Origin: Helicobacter muridarum
GTDB taxonomy: Bacteria > Campylobacterota > Campylobacteria > Campylobacterales > Helicobacteraceae
NCBI RefSeq assembly: GCF_000765805.2
Contig: NZ_JRPD02000015.1
Coordinates: 1-46,916, forward strand
Length of the DNA: 46,916 nt
Direction of reading: 5' to 3'
The position numbers were made by a program, and so were the translations under genes. Below, one piece after another: positions 39,289 to 45,998 of this stretch. A model generated the notes under the pieces. The model made no database searches, was not told the origin of the DNA, and saw only the letters and a list, made by a program, of their open reading frames with translations. Each line of letters starts with the position of its first letter. Within the stretch, counting starts at the first letter, position 1.

Positions 39289-40473
39289 ATGCTTACACCT
39301 CTATCATCATCAGATATATTACATATCTTTAATTCAATAAAGTCTAAGCATCGTAAGATTTTTACTAACTATTTCTTTAATGCTAAGCAAGATTTATTTT
39401 TATATCATTTAGATTCTGCATCTTGCATATTTTTACAAAGAGTTGAGGATTTTTATCGTTTATATTTTATTGGTGATAAAAAAGAATATGTTGAAGACTT
39501 GCTATCTAAATTAGAACTACCTTTTCGTGTAATTCTAGAAAATCTTGGAAGAGATGATTCTGCTATTATGGCTCTATCTCCAAAGGTGTGGCACTATGAG
39601 ACCACATATATCAAAATGCAAAAAAAGCTTAGTGCATCCATTGATATAGATGTTCATAATTTAGATATTGATATGAGTTTATGCGCGAATAGTTTTTATT
39701 ATACAAATTTATTTGAAGAGATAAAATTGCTAGATGCTAATTTATCTTTAGGTATAGATTCTGTATCTTGCATATTTGCACAAAAGATATATAGTCTAAT
39801 AAGATTAGATTTTAACAAATACTTTGATTATTTGCCCTCTAAGCAAAGCTTGCAAAAGCATATTAACTGCTCTCATATTCTTGTATGTTCTAAGAGCATA
39901 AATAAGGCAACATCTCCTAAAGATAGCAATATTAAAAGCAATGTAATTTTTGATAAATTAATAATTGGTTATTTGCTATTTATTCCCAAAGGCAGTAGTG
40001 CATATTTAAATCTCATATCAAATTATGGCTCTAAAGCTAGTTTAGTTCCATTGTGGCATTTCTTTTATAGATATTTAAGCAAACTTCATATAAGATCTCT
40101 GCACTTATGGTGTGATATACAAAATCAAAGGGCAATGCGTATGTATGCGATAGAGGGCTTTGTGCCTAGTGGATTGAAAAATATCATCTATTCTAAAAAT
40201 CTTTTTGCAGAAAAGATTTTATCTTGGAGTAAAGAACCTTCTTTTAGCAGCGTGGATAATAGCACAGCTAGTGCAAATATCAAGATTCCCAATAAAGCTA
40301 ATATATTTAGTAATGCCAATAGTATTTATAATATCCATGCCTTATCTCCTAATCTATCTATAAATCTATCCCTATCTAATAGCAATTCTAATGTTATATC
40401 TAGCAATGCTAGCTTGGCATTAGTGTGGAAATCTTATCGTAAATATATGGGGGGGGGGGGGCAACCCAGCTAA
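39289..40473 (+). CDS. GNAT-like acyltransferase 1, phase-variable
   Basis: 394 residues as read. A C-terminal domain (about 180-310) contains FNKYFDYLPSKQSLQKHI, a central sheet and SLHLWCDIQNQRAMRMYAIE, which matches in outline the C-terminal domain of the 42003 gene and looks like a GNAT/FemAB-type acyltransferase. The N-terminal half is unassigned. At codons 387-391 it meets a 13-G tract (40449-40461) and stops eight residues beyond the preceding Met (MGGGGQPS). A 12-G tract would give an open frame of about 65 further codons ending in TGA that overlaps the next ATG, so I read the present state as off. Start ATG at 39289 has a weak site. Confidence 0.7.
   Translation: MLTPLSSSDILHIFNSIKSKHRKIFTNYFFNAKQDLFLYHLDSASCIFLQRVEDFYRLYFIGDKKEYVEDLLSKLELPFRVILENLGRDDSAIMALSPKVWHYETTYIKMQKKLSASIDIDVHNLDIDMSLCANSFYYTNLFEEIKLLDANLSLGIDSVSCIFAQKIYSLIRLDFNKYFDYLPSKQSLQKHINCSHILVCSKSINKATSPKDSNIKSNVIFDKLIIGYLLFIPKGSSAYLNLISNYGSKASLVPLWHFFYRYLSKLHIRSLHLWCDIQNQRAMRMYAIEGFVPSGLKNIIYSKNLFAEKILSWSKEPSFSSVDNSTASANIKIPNKANIFSNANSIYNIHALSPNLSINLSLSNSNSNVISSNASLALVWKSYRKYMGGGGQPS
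40449..40461 (+). repeat. Poly-G tract (13 G), phase-variation candidate
   Basis: Uninterrupted G run inside acyltransferase 1. Slipped-strand replication would change its length and thereby the reading frame. Twelve G would open the frame to 40663, fourteen to 40670, thirteen gives an immediate short end. Confidence 0.9.
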
Positions 40474-40659
40474 CTTTTATAAATCTTTATTCATTTCTAT
40501 TATTGTCGAATTCTGTCTATTGCAATTCTATTATAAACTTTATCTTCAATCATTTATTACAACCAATCTTTCATATATACTTGCTACAAGTTATGCTCAT
40601 TTCATCGTTAATCAAGATTTATTTATTAGCCAAATTAGTAGCCATGCAAGGAATTTTGC
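40474..40659 (+). other. Alternative-frame extension of acyltransferase 1
   Basis: This is not empty intergenic DNA. In the 12-G frame it is open throughout (about 65 codons starting AAC CCA GCT) and has the usual low G/C third positions (about 13 of 66), ending GCA TGA. The 14-G frame is also open, with more G/C third positions. The 12-G frame is the better candidate because its TGA overlaps the next gene's ATG. Confidence 0.6.
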
Positions 40660-42006
40660 ATGATATTTGATCAAATTATAATTATTGGTAGCGGTAGCAT
40701 TGCTAGCGATATATTAGATTCTATGTGTGAATTTACATCTAAGTTAGAATCTAATATAAAACCAACACATATATCTAGCCTAAGCTTAATATTAGAATCT
40801 AGCTTGCAATGTATATCTCTATCTAACTCAATGCAATTGCAGCCCATACTAGCAATGTCTTATTGTTCGCATAGCCTATCTTTATTGCAGCATAAAGCAA
40901 AAAAGCATAATATTCCTTATCTATCATGCAATGATTCAAATACATTAGATATATTTTTTGCGAGTATAGATTTTCCTACATTGGTCATTAGTGCGAATAA
41001 TAATTATATCTTTAAATCCTCTGCAATATGCAATGAAAACCTAAAGATTATCAATTTCCATAACGCTCTTTTACCATGTCATAAGGGCGTTAATGCGCCA
41101 ATATGGAGCATATACGAGCAAGATGAAAAAAGCGGTGTAACTTGGCATGTTGTAAGCTCTAAGCTTGATAGCGGGGATATTTTGATTCAAAAAGAAATGC
41201 CCATAGCCCCAGATATTAACTCCCTAAAACTTTTTCAATCATTAATGAAGCTAGGTTTTGATGCATTTGTGGAGATAAAAGATAGCTTATTAGATTGGAG
41301 TGTAAGTTTTGTTCCAATGGCTAAGGATAGCCGCGCTCCTCATAGGGCTAGAGATTTGCCAAATAGCGGGTTTCTAAATCCAGCTTGGGATAGAGATAAG
41401 ATTAGTGCGTTTTTGCGCAGTATGGATGCTTTTGGAGTTATCCCAAAGCCTTGCATAATTATTCATGATAAGGTTTTTACTATTACTAAATATTGGCTTA
41501 ATATATCATATTTTCAAAATGAAATTTCATATCAAAGGCATAGTGAAAGTGATTTATTACAAAGAGATTCTACAAAAGTTAAACCCCCAAGCAATATTGC
41601 AAATGATATTATAGGCGATATTGTAAAAGAAGACCCAAAGGATAGAATCTCTAAGGATAAAATTCCAGAAGATAGAATCTTTTTACACATTAAAGACATA
41701 GCCCTAGAGCTCTGCTTAGCATCTAATAATGTCTCTAGCTCAAGCATAGATTTAGAATCAAATAACAAATCCCTTAAAACATACAAAGCATATACATCAA
41801 GCATACATGATAATGCTACGGGGGGGGGGGGGGTAACCTCTCTATGTAAAAATAATAATGCAATAAATGATATAGCTTTAAAGCTAAGCGCGTTTATATC
41901 TACTACTAAGAATACTAATAATCATAATATACATATTAGCTTTATTTCTGGCTTTGCTAATTATACATTAGGCAATATATCTAATAATAAAAGGCGGGCA
42001 GCATGA
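40660..42006 (+). CDS. Formyltransferase, phase-variable
   Basis: 448 residues of the 10-formyl-tetrahydrofolate-dependent family, closest in style to sugar N-formyltransferases and Met-tRNA formyltransferase. A Rossmann-like start (IIIIGSGSIASDIL) is followed by the catalytic Asn-His-Asp: N132 and H134 in INFHNALLPCHKG, D170 in SKLDSGDIL, 36 residues apart as in the family. Then comes GVTWHVV. The C-terminal part beyond about 270 is not recognised. A 14-G tract (41820-41833, codons 387-391) is in the on frame here and adds 60 residues after it. ATG at 40660 has AAGGA eight bases upstream. Its stop TGA overlaps the ATG of the next gene. Confidence 0.82.
   Translation: MIFDQIIIIGSGSIASDILDSMCEFTSKLESNIKPTHISSLSLILESSLQCISLSNSMQLQPILAMSYCSHSLSLLQHKAKKHNIPYLSCNDSNTLDIFFASIDFPTLVISANNNYIFKSSAICNENLKIINFHNALLPCHKGVNAPIWSIYEQDEKSGVTWHVVSSKLDSGDILIQKEMPIAPDINSLKLFQSLMKLGFDAFVEIKDSLLDWSVSFVPMAKDSRAPHRARDLPNSGFLNPAWDRDKISAFLRSMDAFGVIPKPCIIIHDKVFTITKYWLNISYFQNEISYQRHSESDLLQRDSTKVKPPSNIANDIIGDIVKEDPKDRISKDKIPEDRIFLHIKDIALELCLASNNVSSSSIDLESNNKSLKTYKAYTSSIHDNATGGGGVTSLCKNNNAINDIALKLSAFISTTKNTNNHNIHISFISGFANYTLGNISNNKRRAA
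41820..41833 (+). repeat. Poly-G tract (14 G) in formyltransferase
   Basis: Fourteen G. With 13 G the next codon is TAA; with 15 G a TAA follows after about six codons. Either state removes the last 55 or so residues and ends translation before the coupled start at 42003. Confidence 0.9.
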
Positions 42007-43157
42007 GAGACTTAGGGCTGCTTATAAGCGAAACGGATTCCAAAGATATTAATATAGCATTTCGCAAGCTAATAACTAGCAATAGCATTAGCAATTATTT
42101 TTTTCATATTGATTTTCATTTTGCATATTCAGTTAGCCTAAGCCTTGCATCTAGCAAAGATTCTGATTGTGATTTGTTGGCATTTTTGGTTTGTTCAAGT
42201 TGCATTGATGATGCTAAAAAGCAAGAGAGTCATAATGACAATATTGATTCTTGTCTAACAACTGTTCATAAGCCAAAAATATGTGAATCAAATTTTTCAG
42301 ATTTATATGACACAAATTTGCATGAACAAAGCCTACATGATAAGAGTTTTTATAAAGGCTATTTTATTTGCAAGGATTCTAATACCTTGCGATATATTCC
42401 ATTGTGTTTTGATACTTTAATGGCTTATATATGCAATACATGTCTAAATAAAGATTTGCGTCATAGAGCAGAATCTAATAATTGGCAAAATACCAAAGAG
42501 ATTAATGAAGAATATAGAGAAGCCAAAAATCCAATACCAAGACATCAAGATTTAGCAAAAGAGACTAAAGAGCCTACTATAGTATTTGAAGTAATAACAA
42601 AGGGTAATATATCAGAAGATATACAAGGGATATTATCTTACTATTGCAATCGTCATAATATTTATGAGCGACTGCGTGTAAATCTTGCTAGCCTGAAAAA
42701 TCCATTCAAAACAATATCTTCAAATCAAGCTAATTGCAACATAGACTTAGCAAAGCGAAGCGATTCTAAAGATATATATCATCTGCTCTTAAGCACATTT
42801 GATATATATCTTGATAACCTCCCTAGCTATCAAAAACTTTTAAGCTATATAGATAGTAATCAAGTCTTAATCTCAAAGTCTAATAACAAAATAGATAGTC
42901 TAGTTATATGGACATTGCAAGGCAGGGTTTCACATTTTAATTACTTAATCAACATCTCTAGTAATCCATTTGCCATGCCTAGCATATTACAAGCATATTA
43001 CGAGATACTTAAATCTAAGAATATTATGCAAGCATATCTATGGGTGGATATAAATAGGAATGCTAGGCTTAGGTCATTTCATATACAGCGTTATGGCTAT
43101 AAGCCTGATGGAACATTTAATCATATTTTTATCTTTAATCCAAGGAGTAATGAATGA
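42003..43157 (+). CDS. GNAT-like acyltransferase 2
   Basis: 384 residues. Its C-terminal third resembles that of the 39289 gene: FDIYLDNLPSYQKLLSYI, SNQVLISKSNNK, VSHFNYLINIS, AYLWVDINRNARLRSFHIQ. The N-terminal 200 residues are unrecognised and rich in Asp, Asn, Ser and Cys. It overlaps the formyltransferase stop (ATGA at 42003-42006) and its own TGA overlaps the ACP ATG at 43154, indicating translational coupling. No poly-G is inside this gene, so its expression would follow the upstream tracts. Likely role: moving an acyl group from the carrier protein to an amine, inferred from neighbours. Confidence 0.65.
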   Translation: MRDLGLLISETDSKDINIAFRKLITSNSISNYFFHIDFHFAYSVSLSLASSKDSDCDLLAFLVCSSCIDDAKKQESHNDNIDSCLTTVHKPKICESNFSDLYDTNLHEQSLHDKSFYKGYFICKDSNTLRYIPLCFDTLMAYICNTCLNKDLRHRAESNNWQNTKEINEEYREAKNPIPRHQDLAKETKEPTIVFEVITKGNISEDIQGILSYYCNRHNIYERLRVNLASLKNPFKTISSNQANCNIDLAKRSDSKDIYHLLLSTFDIYLDNLPSYQKLLSYIDSNQVLISKSNNKIDSLVIWTLQGRVSHFNYLINISSNPFAMPSILQAYYEILKSKNIMQAYLWVDINRNARLRSFHIQRYGYKPDGTFNHIFIFNPRSNE

Positions 43158-43450
43158 ATAAAGAAGCAATTATTGACTATATCTATATATGCCTAAAAAA
43201 TCTAGCTAGTGAGCTAGAGAGTGAAGAGTTAGAAAACCCCAATTTGCAAACTAGGATTTATGGTGCAGGTGGCATTATAGATTCTATTGCTTTAGTTAGT
43301 TTCATAGTAGATTTGGAATCTATGCTATCAGAGAAGCTAAACACAGAAATAGTCCTTGCTAATAGTAGGGCAATGAGCCAGCATAATTCACCATTCAAAG
43401 ATGTAAGTAGCCTTAGTGATTATATATTTTCATTAATTCATGATAGCTAG
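43154..43450 (+). CDS. Acyl carrier protein-like
   Basis: 98 residues, acidic, helical. GGIIDSIALVSFIVDLES contains the DS pair in which S44 would carry phosphopantetheine (the DSL motif appears as DSI). It is coupled to the upstream acyltransferase by an ATGA overlap and lies before an SDR reductase and adenylating ligase, so it probably carries an intermediate for this cluster rather than serving fatty acid synthesis. Confidence 0.88.
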   Translation: MNKEAIIDYIYICLKNLASELESEELENPNLQTRIYGAGGIIDSIALVSFIVDLESMLSEKLNTEIVLANSRAMSQHNSPFKDVSSLSDYIFSLIHDS

Positions 43451-43460
43451 GAGGAAGTAT

Positions 43461-44288
43461 ATGGAATCTTACATTTCTAGCACGAATATAGTTCGTACAG
43501 ATATCACAAATAAAGAAAATTTAGCAAAGGGCAAAGAACATGTTCAAAATAAACTTAGTAAACCAAAAATATTTGTCATTACCGGCACTAGGAAAGGAAT
43601 AGGTAGGGAGCTAAGCCTAGCTTTTTTAGATGAGGGCAATGTGGTTTGTGGTTGTTCTAGGGGGCAATCTAGTATAGAGCATGAAAATTATAGACATTTT
43701 CCACTTGATGTAAGCGATGAGATGGCTGTGGTAGCCATGATTCACGCTATTAAAGTTGAGTTTGGTGTTATTGATGTGTTGATTAATAATGCAGGAATTG
43801 CTTCTATGAATCATATCTTAACCACTCCATATAAGACTATGCAAGATATATTTAGCACTAATGTATATGGCAGTTTTCTTTTCTCTAGGGAAGTAGCAAA
43901 GGTAATGATGCAAGACTATAAAAAGCATAAAAGGCATGAATCTATGCCCTATAGGATTGTGAATTTTGCCACTGTTGCTACGCCTCTAAGGCTTCAAGGT
44001 GAAGCTGTATATGCTGCTTCTAAGGCTGCTATTGTGAATCTAACTGAAGTTTTATCGCGAGAGCTTAGTGAATTCGGCATTACTGTTAATGCCCTAGGAC
44101 CTACGCCTGTGCCAACTGATTTAATCAAAAATGTCCCAAAAACAAAAATGCAAGCCCTGCTAAATTCACAAGCAATAAGGCGTTTTGGTGAATTTGCAGA
44201 TGTCTTAAATGTGATTAGATTTTTCATTAATCCAAATAGCGATTTTATAACAGGACAAGTTATTTATTTAGGTGGTGTGAATGGCTAG
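43461..44288 (+). CDS. SDR reductase, FabG-like
   Basis: 275 residues, classical short-chain dehydrogenase. TGTRKGIG at 41-48 (NADPH site), NNAG at 109-112, N134, Y184 and K188 of the YxxxK motif are present. The catalytic Ser normally 13 residues before Tyr is Thr171 (VNFATVATPL). This may alter rate but Thr can serve in some SDRs. The start is ATG at 43461 with TAGGAGG nine bases upstream, after the ACP stop; an in-frame ATG at 43440 overlaps the ACP. It could reduce a 3-oxoacyl group on the nearby carrier protein. The TAG stop overlaps the next ATG region by eight bases. Confidence 0.88.
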   Translation: MESYISSTNIVRTDITNKENLAKGKEHVQNKLSKPKIFVITGTRKGIGRELSLAFLDEGNVVCGCSRGQSSIEHENYRHFPLDVSDEMAVVAMIHAIKVEFGVIDVLINNAGIASMNHILTTPYKTMQDIFSTNVYGSFLFSREVAKVMMQDYKKHKRHESMPYRIVNFATVATPLRLQGEAVYAASKAAIVNLTEVLSRELSEFGITVNALGPTPVPTDLIKNVPKTKMQALLNSQAIRRFGEFADVLNVIRFFINPNSDFITGQVIYLGGVNG

Positions 44289-45705
44289 ATTTTTAGAGAA
44301 AATTGCTAGTTTTAGCGGAAACTGTATAGTATATGATGATGAGCGTTATAGCTATGCCGATTTGATAGAGTATATCAAAGATAAATCCAATTTGTTATCT
44401 TCATTGCCTAAGGGCTCTAGTGTCGCCCTAATTGGCGATTATGATATAGATTCTATTGCTTTCTTGCTTGCCTGTTATGCTTGTCAGATGATTGTAGCAC
44501 CACTAAATAGAGATGAGTTAATAGGATTGAATGTAGATAGTGATTATATAAATAATGAAAATTTACAATTGCTTATAGATAGCAAAAATATAATTAGTGA
44601 TAAGCTAAAACAAGCAGAGATTGAATTCATATACAAAGATGGCATATTAAAAGATACGGGCATAAAAAGACAAAATATTATCTTTTCACGTCTTAAGAAT
44701 AGAGCGGGCTTAGTGCTATTTTCTAGTGGTAGCACAGGTAAGCCAAAGGCGATTGTGCATGATTTAGATTCTATGCTTGAATCCTATATCTCTAAAAGAC
44801 AAAAAAGCATAAATTTGCTTTTATTTTTAGGCTTTGATCATATAGGTGGCTTAAATACTTTGTTTAATACCTTAAGTATTGGGGGCTTAGGCATCACAAT
44901 TAGCAATAGAAAAGACATTAATGCCTTAGCAAAAGTCATTCAGGATTATAAAATAGCTCTTTTGCCTGCTAGCCCTAGTTTGTTAAATCTAATGTTGCTT
45001 AGCGATGTGGCACATAAATATGACTTAAGTAGTTTGAGGATTATTACTTATGGTAGCGAGGCTATACCAAAATCATTATTGATTAGATTGAAAGATGTAT
45101 TTCCTAAAGTTAGATTCCATCAAACATTTGGCACTAGTGAAGTTGGAATCATTCAAACTAAAAGCCTAGAAGACGCTATAAAGTTAGAGAATATTGATTA
45201 CAAGATTATCAATAATGAGCTTTTCTTACGTCCTAAGTCTAGCGGATTAGGCTATATCAATAGCGATATTGCTATGCTAGATAATGAAGGTTACTTTGCT
45301 ACAGGTGATATAGTGCAGACTCTTAAAGTAGAAGGAGAAGAATATATAAAGATTATAGCTCGCTCTAAGGAAGTGATAAATATAGGCGGAGAAAAGGCTT
45401 TGCCTAGTGAGATTGAAGATGTAATATTTGAGTTGCCCTATATTAAGGATTGCTTAGTATATGGAGAAAAAAATGCAATAACAGGGCAGAGCGTTAGTAT
45501 AAAAGTGGTGCTTGATTCTAGTCTTCAAGTTAATAATATGGAGTTAAAAAAGAAAATTAGGGCTTATTGTAAAGATAGGCTAGCTGCATATAAGATTCCA
45601 AGTAGAGTTTGTATTGTAGATTCCCTAGATATTAGTGATAGATTTAAAAAAGAGCGCAACAAAACAGTTGAAATCTATACTGGGGGGGGGGGTAGCACTC
45701 TATGA
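44281..45705 (+). CDS. Acyl/aryl-adenylating ligase 1 (ANL family), phase-variable
   Basis: 474 residues. ANL motifs: A3 SSGSTGKPK at 148-156, A5 GTSE at 284-287, A7 TGD at 341-343, A8 arginine region at about 358-374 (IKIIARSKEVINIGG), and Lys-rich end near 456-461 (DRFKKERNK) for the A10 lysine. The length is short of typical acyl-CoA synthetases, closer to adenylation enzymes that load a carrier protein. Likely activates an acid and loads the neighbouring ACP. An 11-G tract occurs at codons 467-471, three codons before the TGA, which overlaps the ATG at 45702. The tract barely alters this protein but would decide what happens downstream. It overlaps the SDR gene by eight bases. Confidence 0.86.
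   Translation: MARFLEKIASFSGNCIVYDDERYSYADLIEYIKDKSNLLSSLPKGSSVALIGDYDIDSIAFLLACYACQMIVAPLNRDELIGLNVDSDYINNENLQLLIDSKNIISDKLKQAEIEFIYKDGILKDTGIKRQNIIFSRLKNRAGLVLFSSGSTGKPKAIVHDLDSMLESYISKRQKSINLLLFLGFDHIGGLNTLFNTLSIGGLGITISNRKDINALAKVIQDYKIALLPASPSLLNLMLLSDVAHKYDLSSLRIITYGSEAIPKSLLIRLKDVFPKVRFHQTFGTSEVGIIQTKSLEDAIKLENIDYKIINNELFLRPKSSGLGYINSDIAMLDNEGYFATGDIVQTLKVEGEEYIKIIARSKEVINIGGEKALPSEIEDVIFELPYIKDCLVYGEKNAITGQSVSIKVVLDSSLQVNNMELKKKIRAYCKDRLAAYKIPSRVCIVDSLDISDRFKKERNKTVEIYTGGGGSTL
44704..44781 (+). repeat. Near-identical block shared with ligase 2 (copy 1 of A3 region)
   Basis: 78 bases repeated at 46276-46353 with one visible mismatch (position 44733, C against T). Covers the A3 motif region and the following helix. 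Confidence 0.9.
45196..45341 (+). repeat. Identical block shared with ligase 2 (copy 1 of A7 region)
   Basis: 146 bases identical to 46771-46916. The match runs to the window end and may go on. Silent-site identity points to recent gene conversion or duplication. Confidence 0.92.
45682..45692 (+). repeat. Poly-G tract (11 G) at the 3' end of ligase 1
   Basis: Eleven G. The present frame ends at the TGA at 45703-45705. With 12 G a TAG follows at once; with 10 G the frame runs about 53 codons to a TAG at 45842-45844. Confidence 0.9.
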
Positions 45706-45998
45706 CTATCTCTTTATTAAATCCTATCCTAGTGTCATTTGGTCTAATTCATATAGAAATACTTGTTCTTTTAGTGGCTGTGTTTGTCATGATGATTGTG
45801 TTCATTATGATTGTAGTCTTTCGGGGTGGCTATTGTGTGCATAGCCGTTTTATTGCAGCGATGTGTGGAGCAAGATTTTTTAGAATCAAATCTATCTCAA
45901 ATAACCAAAGATTTAACCTCACGCAATATTGCAACATGCAATTTACAAAGACTAGCTTCATGGCAGGGTGGGATAATAATCAATCAAGAAGAGTATAG
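45702..45998 (+). CDS. Small predicted membrane protein, or N-terminal part of ligase 2
   Basis: 98-residue frame starting at the ATG that overlaps the ligase 1 stop (ATGA). One long hydrophobic segment (about residues 7-42, ILVSFGLIHIEILVLLVAV...IMIVVF) is followed by a basic, unrecognised tail. It overlaps the start of ligase 2 in another frame. Removing one T from the T6 run at 45876-45881 would fuse it to ligase 2, so it may be a separate small protein, a chance frame, or the true N-terminus of a broken gene. Codon use does not settle it. Confidence 0.35.
   Translation: MTISLLNPILVSFGLIHIEILVLLVAVFVMMIVFIMIVVFRGGYCVHSRFIAAMCGARFFRIKSISNNQRFNLTQYCNMQFTKTSFMAGWDNNQSRRV

Noticed and set aside
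45635-45844. 69-residue frame after the third poly-G tract
   Set aside because: It is the 10-G alternative of ligase 1. Its codon content is Cys-rich and unlike a gene, and no own ribosome site is seen.
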